Positions 1 to 5,186 of a stretch of DNA of 5,186 bases are shown one piece after another. Position numbers and translations under genes: made by a program. The stretch is from Desulfobacteraceae bacterium (GTDB lineage: Bacteria; Desulfobacterota; Desulfobacteria; Desulfobacterales; Desulfosalsimonadaceae): contig JAGXHH010000078.1 of NCBI GenBank assembly GCA_024636355.1, positions 1 through 5,186 on the forward strand. Direction: 5' to 3'. Each line of letters opens with the position of its first letter. Positions within the stretch are counted from its first letter, which is position 1. The notes under the pieces are model-generated. The model was given only the letters and a program-made list of their open reading frames with translations. It had not been told where the DNA came from and ran no database searches.

Positions 1-15
1 ATTTAGGAGGCAGAA

Positions 16-426
16 ATGAAAAAAAACGCATTGATGATCATCGCAGGTGTATTTCTTATGGCTTTCGCCACAATTGGGTTTGCCCAGACGGATCAGGGTC
101 AGTCCGGCACCCGCGAAGGCGGCATGATGCAGGGCCAGGGTATGATGGGCCAAGGTATGATGGGCGGCGACCAAGGCCAGGGCGGCATGATGGGAATGAT
201 GGGCGGCGGATGCATGATGGGAAAACAGATAATCGCCACGTCGGATGGCGGTGTCGTGGTTTTCGTCGGAGATACCTTGTACAAGTACGACAAGGAGCTG
301 AACCTGAAAAAAGAGGTCGAAATCCCTGTCGATTACGAAAAGATGCAGAAAAAAATGCAGAAAATGCACCGCATGTCACCGCAGGATAGCGGCTCTGCGC
401 ACCATGGCGGCAAAACGGCAAAATAG
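16..426 (+). CDS. Secreted Met/Gly-rich small protein, probable periplasmic copper binder
   Basis: This 136-residue protein starts at an ATG five bases after a strong AGGAGG (5-10). Residues 1-23 form a signal peptide: a KK n-region, a hydrophobic core, and a GFA|Q cleavage site. Residues 35-70 are almost only Met, Gly and Gln, with six Met-Met pairs (37-38, 43-44, 48-49, 58-59, 61-62, 67-68) and one Cys (66). Residues 71-105 look like a short beta-strand unit (GGVVVFVGDTLYKYD and LKKEVEIP), similar to a single propeller-type blade. The C-terminus is Lys/Met/His-rich (KMQKKMQKMHRM; HH at 129-130). Met clusters are a known way to bind Cu(I) in the periplasm, and the next gene is a CopB-type ATPase, so a copper-buffering or chaperone role is inferred. 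I do not recognise a named family. The Met-rich stretch is low complexity, so homology there would be weak evidence. Confidence 0.82.
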   Translation: MKKNALMIIAGVFLMAFATIGFAQTDQGQSGTREGGMMQGQGMMGQGMMGGDQGQGGMMGMMGGGCMMGKQIIATSDGGVVVFVGDTLYKYDKELNLKKEVEIPVDYEKMQKKMQKMHRMSPQDSGSAHHGGKTAK

Positions 427-466
427 TGGGTGCGGCTTATTGTTTAACTCCGGATAGCTGATCTGT

Positions 467-503
467 GCCCGCAATCGATTCTAAATCCAAATCGATTGCG
501 GGC
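467..503. promoter_or_regulatory. Perfect 14-bp inverted repeat between the two copper genes
   Basis: The left arm GCCCGCAATCGATT (467-480) is exactly the reverse complement of the right arm AATCGATTGCGGGC (490-503), with a 9-base loop. Each arm contains the palindrome AATCGATT (473-480 and 490-497), so the element also reads as two identical 8-bp sites 17 bases apart. GCGGGC is repeated in tandem (498-503, 504-509), and GTGCCCGC (465-472) could pair instead with GCGGGCAC (504-511). No T-tract follows on either strand, so this is not a standard intrinsic terminator. It may be a regulator binding site or an mRNA hairpin separating the expression of the two genes. The structure is seen directly; the function is inferred. 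Confidence 0.6.
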
Positions 504-546
504 GCGGGCACAAGGAAGCGGAAAACACTTCGAACCGGAAACGATC

Positions 547-554
547 AGGAAAGG
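547..554 (+). promoter_or_regulatory. Ribosome binding site that fixes the ATPase start
   Basis: AGGAAAGG lies six bases before the ATG at 561. The longer in-frame reading from the GTG at 465 would place the start on the edge of the inverted repeat, with no Shine-Dalgarno in front of it, and would add a basic, low-complexity 32-residue leader. The site therefore favours 561. Confidence 0.6.
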
Positions 555-560
555 TCTGTC

Positions 561-2609
561 ATGCAGGAAGCAGGAAAAGGCAATCACTCGAAAAAAGGGG
601 CGCCTTCCGGGTCCCACCGGGAGCACGGGAATGACGGCGGCGGTCAACACGGCGGGGGGCACTCTGATCACCACGCCCACATGGTCGCCGATTTCAAAAA
701 GCGGTTCTGGATCAGCCTGGCCCTGACGGTTCCGGTGTTGGCCATGTCACCGATGCTCCAGTCGTTTTTCGGGGTGACCGAGCTGCACTTTCCCGGCCAG
801 ATGTATGTTCTTTTTGCCCTGTCCTCCATTATCTTCTTTTACGGCGGCTGGCCGTTTCTCAGAGGCATCTATGACGAACTGACCGATTTGCGTCCGGGGA
901 TGATGACGCTCATCGCCATCGCCATTTCGGTGGCCTACATCTACAGCAGTGCGGTGGTCTTCGGCCTGCAAGGCAAGGTCTTCTTCTGGGAACTGGCCAC
1001 CCTGATCGACATCATGCTGCTCGGCCACTGGATCGAGATGCGGTCGGTCATGGGCGCCTCCCGGGCGCTGGAGGAACTTGCCAAATTGATGCCGTCGGAT
1101 GCCCACAAGGTAATGCCGGACGGTTCCACGCAGGATGTCCCCATTGCGGACCTGCAGCCCGGTGACAATGTGCTGGTCAGGCCGGGGGAAAAAATCCCGG
1201 TCGACGGCGAGGTGGCCGACGGAAAATCGGCTGTCAACCAAGCGATGCTCACCGGCGAGTCCAAGCCGGTCGACAAGGCGGCCGGCGACACGGTGATCGG
1301 CGGGGCGGTAAACGGCGAAGGTTCCTTGACCGTTTCGGTCCAGAAAATTGGCAAGGATTCGTATCTGTCTCAGATGATCGACCTGGTGGAGCAGGCCCAG
1401 CAGAGCAAATCGAGGAGCCAGAACCTGGCCGATCGAGCCGCTTTGTGGTTAACCATCATCGCCCTGACCGCCGGCGCGATAACCATGGCGGCCTGGCTGG
1501 TAATCCTCGGCCGGGATTTTGCGTTTGCCATCGAGCGCACGGTCACGGTCATGGTGATCACCTGCCCCCATGCCTTGGGGCTGGCCGTTCCGCTGGTGGT
1601 GGCGGTATCTACGGCGCTTTCGGCAAAAAACGGGCTGCTGATCCGCAACCGGAACGCCTTTGAACGGGCCCGCAAAATCGAGGCGATCATTTTTGACAAG
1701 ACAGGTACCCTGACCCGTGGAGAATTCGGGGTTTCCGATACGATTTCATTTTCCGACGACACGGACGAAGACACGCTGCTCCGGTACGCGGCCGCTGTGG
1801 AGGCCCATTCCGAGCACCCCATCGCCAGGGGCATTTTTGCTGCCGCGGAAAAGCCGCCCGCAGTCGAAGACTTCCAGTCGATTCCGGGCAAAGGGGCGCA
1901 AGGGATGGTCGAGGGGCGGCAGGTGAAGGTGGTCAGCCCGGGATACTTGAGGGAAAACGACATACCGATGTCTGATCCCAAAATCGAAGAATTCAACCAG
2001 CAGGGCAAGACCGTGGTTTTCGTCCTGATCGACGATGCGCTCAAAGGGGCCGTGGCACTGGCCGACATCATCCGGGAGGAATCGAAGGAGGCGATGGCCC
2101 GGTTAAAGGAGATGGGTATCCGGTGTATGATGCTTACCGGTGACAACCGGCAGGTGGCGAAATGGGTGGCCGACGAAATCGGGCTGGACGAATACTTTGC
2201 AGAGGTCCTGCCGGCGGACAAATCTAACAAGGTAAAAGAGGTCCAATCCCGCGGCCTGATCGTGGCCATGACCGGAGACGGGGTAAACGATGCGCCCGCA
2301 TTGGCCCAGGCCGACGTGGGGATCGCCATCGGGGCGGGAACCGATGTGGCCGTGGAAACGGCCGATATTATCCTGGTCCGCAGCAATCCGATGGATGTCG
2401 CCGCCATTTTAAACCTCTCCCGGGCCACCTACCGCAAAATGCTCCAGAACCTGGCCTGGGCCACCGGGTACAATGTGTTTGCCATTCCACTGGCCGCAGG
2501 CGTCCTCTATCCCTGGGGAGTGCTGCTGTCGCCTGCCGCGGGCGCCGTGCTCATGTCGCTGTCGACCGTTATCGTGGCGATCAATGCCCGGATGCTGAGA
2601 ATAGCCTAA
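561..2609 (+). CDS. copB: Copper-exporting P1B-3-type ATPase (CopB family)
   Basis: This 682-residue inner-membrane P-type ATPase couples ATP hydrolysis to export of copper (possibly silver) from the cytoplasm. The N-terminus (1-40) is a His-rich metal-binding tail with eight His and no CXXC heavy-metal domain, as usual for CopB. Eight membrane segments can be placed: four before the actuator domain, two flanking the CPH site, and two at the C-terminus. Motifs seen are TGES (231-234), the intramembrane C335-P336-H337, the phosphorylation site DKTGT (D379), the nucleotide-domain H419-P420, and TGDGVNDAP (571-579). Y637-N638 in helix 7 and MSLST (665-669) in helix 8 complete the transport site. 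CPH rather than CPC points to P1B-3. Length and motifs are intact. The start was chosen from the Shine-Dalgarno at 547-554; a GTG at 465 would add 32 residues. It lies 134 bases after the Met-rich gene. Family assignment is firm; Cu(I) versus Cu(II)/Ag preference is not decidable here. Confidence 0.95.
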   Translation: MQEAGKGNHSKKGAPSGSHREHGNDGGGQHGGGHSDHHAHMVADFKKRFWISLALTVPVLAMSPMLQSFFGVTELHFPGQMYVLFALSSIIFFYGGWPFLRGIYDELTDLRPGMMTLIAIAISVAYIYSSAVVFGLQGKVFFWELATLIDIMLLGHWIEMRSVMGASRALEELAKLMPSDAHKVMPDGSTQDVPIADLQPGDNVLVRPGEKIPVDGEVADGKSAVNQAMLTGESKPVDKAAGDTVIGGAVNGEGSLTVSVQKIGKDSYLSQMIDLVEQAQQSKSRSQNLADRAALWLTIIALTAGAITMAAWLVILGRDFAFAIERTVTVMVITCPHALGLAVPLVVAVSTALSAKNGLLIRNRNAFERARKIEAIIFDKTGTLTRGEFGVSDTISFSDDTDEDTLLRYAAAVEAHSEHPIARGIFAAAEKPPAVEDFQSIPGKGAQGMVEGRQVKVVSPGYLRENDIPMSDPKIEEFNQQGKTVVFVLIDDALKGAVALADIIREESKEAMARLKEMGIRCMMLTGDNRQVAKWVADEIGLDEYFAEVLPADKSNKVKEVQSRGLIVAMTGDGVNDAPALAQADVGIAIGAGTDVAVETADIILVRSNPMDVAAILNLSRATYRKMLQNLAWATGYNVFAIPLAAGVLYPWGVLLSPAAGAVLMSLSTVIVAINARMLRIA

Positions 2610-2666
2610 ACATGGACGTGAAGTCGTATGTTGCCGGTGTCCGGTTCTGGTTTTGAAAACGGTTTT

Positions 2667-2694
2667 TTGACATGAAAGGGCAGCCCGTTAGATT
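2667..2694 (+). promoter_or_regulatory. Candidate sigma70-type promoter of the redox cluster
   Basis: An exact TTGACA (2667-2672) is followed after 16 bases by TAGATT (2689-2694), which matches four of six positions of TATAAT. It lies in the only gap before the redox genes, about 45 bases upstream of the first start. A second -10-like GATAAT (2700-2705) matches five of six positions but is 27 bases from the -35 box, which is too far. The 2610-2738 gap shows no convincing terminator for the ATPase gene: TTGAG-N7-CTCAA (2696-2712) followed by TTTTT is only a five-base stem. Confidence 0.35.
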
Positions 2695-2738
2695 TTTGAG
2701 ATAATCCCTCAATGTTTTTGGAGAACAGGTGATGATAT

Positions 2739-3101
2739 ATGCCACGAAATCCAAAAAAATATAAAGCAAAAACCATACGATTTATACTGACAATTCTGGT
2801 GGTTGCGGGGAGCTTCCTTATCGTTCAGACGTCTGGAAAACTCTCAGGTCGGGACCTGTTTACGTTCGGCCCGTCAGTGGTCCATGCGGCCGACAGTCAG
2901 CCGGATATCCAATGGTTCAAAGATCAGATGAAAATTTCGGATAAATACCTGGAGCAGCGTGAAGGGGTGCTCGGCATGTCCTGGACGCATTTTCTCACCA
3001 TGATCGTGCTGATCCTGTTTGCTGCCGGAGCGTTTGCGGCATTTATCCTCAGGTACAGGCGCACACAGCAGATAATCGAGGAAATTAGAAAGGAGCAGTA
3101 A
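2739..3101 (+). CDS. Unrecognised two-helix membrane protein, first gene of the redox cluster
   Basis: This 120-residue protein follows AGGTGAT (2727-2733), a good anti-16S match five bases before the ATG. The N-terminus is strongly basic (residues 3-14), followed by a hydrophobic segment at about 15-29. A polar segment follows (31-82), then a second hydrophobic helix at about 84-104 and a charged tail (YRRTQQIIEEIRKEQ). With the basic N-terminus inside, the middle segment would face the periplasm and both ends the cytoplasm. A VVHAADS stretch at 47-53 resembles a signal-peptidase site but lies too far from the first hydrophobic core to be sure. There are no Cys, no heme or iron-sulfur motif, and only two His (49, 84). 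Its stop lies one base before the ferredoxin start, so a role as small subunit or assembly factor of the redox complex is inferred from position alone. I do not recognise the family. Confidence 0.8.
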   Translation: MPRNPKKYKAKTIRFILTILVVAGSFLIVQTSGKLSGRDLFTFGPSVVHAADSQPDIQWFKDQMKISDKYLEQREGVLGMSWTHFLTMIVLILFAAGAFAAFILRYRRTQQIIEEIRKEQ

Positions 3102-3102
3102 G

Positions 3103-3369
3103 ATGGCCTATACCATAACGTTCAAAAATTCGGGTAAAACCGCGCAGTGGGACGGCTCACACGAAAACCTTCTCGAACTGGCGGAAGAAAACGGAATCGA
3201 GATCGATACCGAATGCGAGGCCGGGGTCTGCGGCACCTGCAAGGTGCGGCTGTTGTCCGGGGATGTGGAAATGGAAGTCGATGACGGACTCGAAGACGAA
3301 GACCGTGAACAGAACATGATTCTGCCGTGTGTGGCCGTACCAAAATCCGACATCGTCCTCGAGGTCTGA
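3103..3369 (+). CDS. [2Fe-2S] plant-type ferredoxin
   Basis: This 88-residue soluble cytoplasmic electron carrier has the plant-type cluster ligand pattern C38-X4-C43-X2-C46-X29-C76, in ECEAGVCGTCKVRL and MILPCVAVP. The chain is a beta-grasp fold of normal length with no signal peptide and no extra domain. It is very acidic, notably at 54-70 (DVEMEVDDGLEDEDREQ), which suits docking to a basic partner. AAAGGAG (3089-3095) precedes the ATG by seven bases, inside the end of the upstream gene. The next gene is a membrane cytochrome b starting six bases after the stop, so the ferredoxin most likely gives electrons to, or takes them from, that protein. The cluster type is firm; the partner is inferred from gene order. 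Confidence 0.93.
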   Translation: MAYTITFKNSGKTAQWDGSHENLLELAEENGIEIDTECEAGVCGTCKVRLLSGDVEMEVDDGLEDEDREQNMILPCVAVPKSDIVLEV

Positions 3370-3375
3370 TTTTCC

Positions 3376-4065
3376 ATGTGGGCGGAAAGAAACATCAATG
3401 CCTGGCTAGCCGGTTTTTTCGTCCTGCTTGTGCTTGGCATGGTCTATCACCAGGATCCTGCTTTTGCCGGCAGTGCCTTCGGCCACAGTTTGGGTATTGC
3501 GGGAACGGTTCTCATTTTCATGGCCCTGATTTACCCGTTCCGCAAGCGGGTGCTGAAAAAGAAGGGCCGGCAGAATCCGTTGAATTCTCATGTCACTTAT
3601 GGCTTGATCGGGCCCTCCCTGGTGGTCATCCACTCGGCCCACAAATTTACCAGCCGGATCGGCACGTTGATTTTCCTGGCTCTGCTGCTCGTGGTAATCA
3701 GCGGTATAATCGGGCGATTTCTTTACCGGAAAGTAAATCGATCGCTTCGCGAACAGAAGCGGGCTCTCAAGACATTGATAAACCGGTTCGGCCAGCGGCG
3801 GCAGGAGATGGGCGCCGCTTGTGCAACAACCGATGAGAGCCTGGAGGAGGACCATTCCGAATATATCGAAACGGAATGCTCACGATGGGCGGAGGAAGCG
3901 GCGGCCATTGCCGATCGGGAGTACACGGTTACGTTTTTTGACCGTTTAAAACAGTTGTTTTCGAAATGGATACGGGTGCATTACTGGCTCACCGCCTTTC
4001 TGTTCGCCCTGATTGCCGTTCACGTCGTAAGCACAATATATTATGGTCTCAGGTGGCTGCCATGA
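3376..4065 (+). CDS. Five-helix cytochrome b-like membrane protein, probable diheme
   Basis: In this 229-residue inner-membrane protein, hydrophobic helices lie at about 8-24, 37-54, 70-88, 95-116 and 203-222. Basic loops after helix 2 (RKRVLKKKGR, 56-65) and helix 4 place those loops in the cytoplasm and the C-terminus in the periplasm. Helix 3 carries H72 and H86, and helix 5 carries H202 and H216. Both pairs are 14 residues apart, the classic spacing for two stacked bis-His b hemes, giving cytoplasmic (72/202) and periplasmic (86/216) sites. H25, H37 and H89 are further candidates. A cytoplasmic insert of about 80 residues (118-200) is strongly basic at first (118-143) and acidic later (153-167), and could dock the acidic ferredoxin. 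Its stop overlaps the next start (ATGA). The Shine-Dalgarno is weak (GAGG, 3361-3364). A cytochrome b of the quinone- or ferredoxin-linked kind is likely; I cannot name the family. Confidence 0.82.
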   Translation: MWAERNINAWLAGFFVLLVLGMVYHQDPAFAGSAFGHSLGIAGTVLIFMALIYPFRKRVLKKKGRQNPLNSHVTYGLIGPSLVVIHSAHKFTSRIGTLIFLALLLVVISGIIGRFLYRKVNRSLREQKRALKTLINRFGQRRQEMGAACATTDESLEEDHSEYIETECSRWAEEAAAIADREYTVTFFDRLKQLFSKWIRVHYWLTAFLFALIAVHVVSTIYYGLRWLP

Positions 4066-4688
4066 GAGCGAATATCATCAACATAGCTGTTCTTGCTCTC
4101 ATCATCGCATTTTACATCTGGCTTTATGGATACGACGAGGCGGCCATGCCCAACGATCTCAGCAGTGCCCATGACGCATTCGGTGATTATTGCCGCACCT
4201 GCCATGTACCATGGAAAGGGGTGGATAACCGGTCATGCCTTCAGTGCCACCCGTTTGACGAGGTGACCGCACTCAAACCCCAGATCCGGTTTCATGAAGC
4301 CGGGAAACACTGCCTTTCATGCCACACGGAACACCGCGGATCACCTGCTGACATTTCAGAGATGGACCACACCCTGTTAAACGGAGCCCTCGAATGCACC
4401 CAATGCCATGTCGATCCCCATGGCGCCAAATTCGGAAGCGACTGCCGGGCCTGCCACGGCATCACCGAATGGCAGGTTGAGGGGTTCCGTCATCCGGCCG
4501 CTGAAAACCGGAATTGCAGCCGGTGCCACCCGGTTCCGGAATCGCATTTGAATGACGCGTTCTGGGAGGAAATTCGGGAAGGGCATCAAGAGCAGCGGCA
4601 GGAGCAGCCTCTTCCAACCCCGAAAGAATGCTGGCGGTGCCATATTACCCACAGGTGGGATCATCTGCGGATGACCCATGATCTCTGA
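4062..4688 (+). CDS. Membrane-anchored heptaheme cytochrome c
   Basis: This 208-residue protein has an uncleaved-looking N-terminal anchor (about 5-22) and a periplasmic heme domain. Seven CXXCH heme c motifs are visible at 44-48 (CRTCH), 59-63 (CLQCH), 84-88 (CLSCH), 112-116 (CTQCH), 128-132 (CRACH), 152-156 (CSRCH) and 190-194 (CWRCH). Twelve other His, such as 37, 78, 91, 103, 120 and 144, are more than enough for bis-His ligation of all seven. The motif spacing resembles the class III / cytochrome c7-type multiheme group. The ATG overlaps the stop of the cytochrome b gene (ATGA, 4062-4065), with AGGTGG (4051-4056) in front, so translation is probably coupled. An in-frame upstream start at 3966 lies inside the cytochrome b gene and has no signal-like N-terminus, so it was rejected. 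The likely role is electron transfer between the b hemes and a periplasmic or outer-membrane partner. Confidence 0.93.
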   Translation: MRANIINIAVLALIIAFYIWLYGYDEAAMPNDLSSAHDAFGDYCRTCHVPWKGVDNRSCLQCHPFDEVTALKPQIRFHEAGKHCLSCHTEHRGSPADISEMDHTLLNGALECTQCHVDPHGAKFGSDCRACHGITEWQVEGFRHPAAENRNCSRCHPVPESHLNDAFWEEIREGHQEQRQEQPLPTPKECWRCHITHRWDHLRMTHDL

Positions 4689-4705
4689 AACTGGAGGAAA
4701 ACCAG

Positions 4706-5167
4706 ATGAAAACGCGAACGGTTCCGCTCATTGCCGTGCTGGCGGTTTTCGGGTGCAGCTTTTTTAGTTTTTTTCAGCACCCGGTGCTCGCTGAACAGCA
4801 GAAGGTGTTTCGGGCCACCCTTACCGAATTAGGGGGGGACTCTGGAAGAAAGTGCGGGGAAGCGGTTTTCACGCTTGCTGAAAATGGGGACGTCTTTGAA
4901 TACGTGCTCAGGGTTCAGGATCTCGCCGATATCACGATGGCGCACCTGCACTTCGGAACGGCCGGAGACATCGGCAGTCCGGTAGTGTGGCTGTATCCGG
5001 ATTCGCCCCCGCCCCGAAAGGTGCCCGGCAGCTTCAGCGGGGTTCTGGCCGAAGGATCGTTTTCCGCCGCCGACCTGATCGGCCCCATGCGGGATCGTTC
5101 ACTTGAGATGCTGATCGAGCATATTCGAAAGGGTCATGTCTACGTCAATATCCACACGGCGCAACAC
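4706..5167 (+). CDS. Secreted CHRD-domain protein, 3' end missing
   Basis: 154 genomic codons are present, and the frame runs open into the adapter at the window end. GGAGG (4693-4697) precedes the ATG by eight bases, and the gene lies 17 bases after the cytochrome c stop. A signal peptide covers residues 1-29, with cleavage likely at VLA|E; Cys17 after VFG is a poor lipobox. Residues from about 33 match the CHRD (chordin) beta-sheet pattern: VFRATL, then EYVLRVQDL, AHLHFGTAG, SPVVWLYP and YVNIHTAQH. In the family, the last motif is normally followed by a Pro and a GEIRG-like strand, which is lost here. CHRD proteins are secreted or periplasmic and have no established enzyme activity. Two residues, Cys48 and Trp91, are not typical features that I can interpret. 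Its function next to a redox cluster is unknown. Confidence 0.85.
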
Positions 5168-5186
5168 CTGTCTCTTATACACATCT
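5168..5186. other. Tn5/Nextera mosaic-end adapter (sequencing artefact)
   Basis: The last 19 bases, CTGTCTCTTATACACATCT, are identical to the transposase mosaic end used in tagmentation libraries, and they lie flush with the contig end. In the CHRD frame they would encode LSLIHI, replacing the expected family residues after the YVNIHT motif. They are library sequence, not genome and not a natural transposon end. Confidence 0.96.

Noticed and set aside
121..225. Short tandem DNA repeat in the Met/Gly-rich gene
   Set aside because: The repeats are irregular and explained by the low-complexity protein (GQGMMG-like units). There is no fixed DNA unit.
465..560. N-terminal extension of the ATPase from a GTG at 465
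   Set aside because: There is no Shine-Dalgarno before it, it would put the inverted repeat inside the coding region, and the added residues look unlike CopB N-termini. The ATG at 561 has a good site.
1370..2428. Long open frame on the minus strand (352 codons)
   Set aside because: It lies antisense within the ATPase gene, with Ser/Ala/Arg-rich composition and no domain pattern. It is a by-product of the codon bias of the real gene.
2696..2718. Possible terminator TTGAG-N7-CTCAA followed by TTTTT
   Set aside because: The stem is only five bases and AT-rich, with a two-base gap before the T run, and it overlaps the likely promoter region.
3966..4061. Upstream in-frame start for the heptaheme cytochrome
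   Set aside because: It lies within the cytochrome b gene and would bury the membrane anchor behind 32 polar residues. The ATG at 4062 has AGGTGG before it and the usual ATGA overlap.
5168..5186. Natural transposon end at the right edge
   Set aside because: The sequence is the engineered mosaic end used in libraries and sits exactly at the contig end, with no transposase gene or target duplication.

Overview
The window looks like a metagenomic or draft-genome contig from an anaerobic, respiring Gram-negative bacterium, most likely a Desulfobacterota (deltaproteobacterial, sulfate-reducer-like) lineage. This rests on the mix of a heptaheme cytochrome c with dense CXXCH motifs, a partner membrane cytochrome b, a small [2Fe-2S] ferredoxin, a CPH-type copper ATPase, moderately high GC, and clear Shine-Dalgarno sites in front of most genes. 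It is a gestalt judgement, not a database match. All seven genes read left to right on the + strand, and no RNA gene, insertion sequence or CRISPR array is visible.

Region 1 (1-2609) is a copper-handling pair. A secreted Met/Gly-rich small protein (16-426) with six Met-Met pairs probably binds Cu(I) in the periplasm. It is followed by a P1B-3 (CopB-type) copper-exporting P-type ATPase, best started at 561, with a His-rich N-terminus and all catalytic motifs intact. Between them lies a perfect 14-bp inverted repeat (467-503) without a T-tract, whose arms each contain AATCGATT. It is more likely an operator or an mRNA-processing or stability hairpin than a terminator.

Region 2 (2610-2738) is a 129-base gap with a candidate sigma70-type promoter (exact TTGACA) that would drive the next cluster.

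Region 3 (2739 to the end) is a tightly packed cluster: an unrecognised two-helix membrane protein, an 88-residue [2Fe-2S] ferredoxin, a five-helix cytochrome b with two His pairs each spaced 14 residues apart, a membrane-anchored heptaheme cytochrome c overlapping it by ATGA, and a secreted CHRD-domain protein. Together they suggest a chain from cytoplasmic ferredoxin through two stacked b hemes to a periplasmic multiheme cytochrome. This module is the most interesting part of the window; its substrate and direction cannot be read from sequence.

The last 19 bases (5168-5186) exactly match the Tn5/Nextera mosaic-end adapter. The contig therefore ends in untrimmed library sequence, and the final six residues of the CHRD reading frame are artificial.
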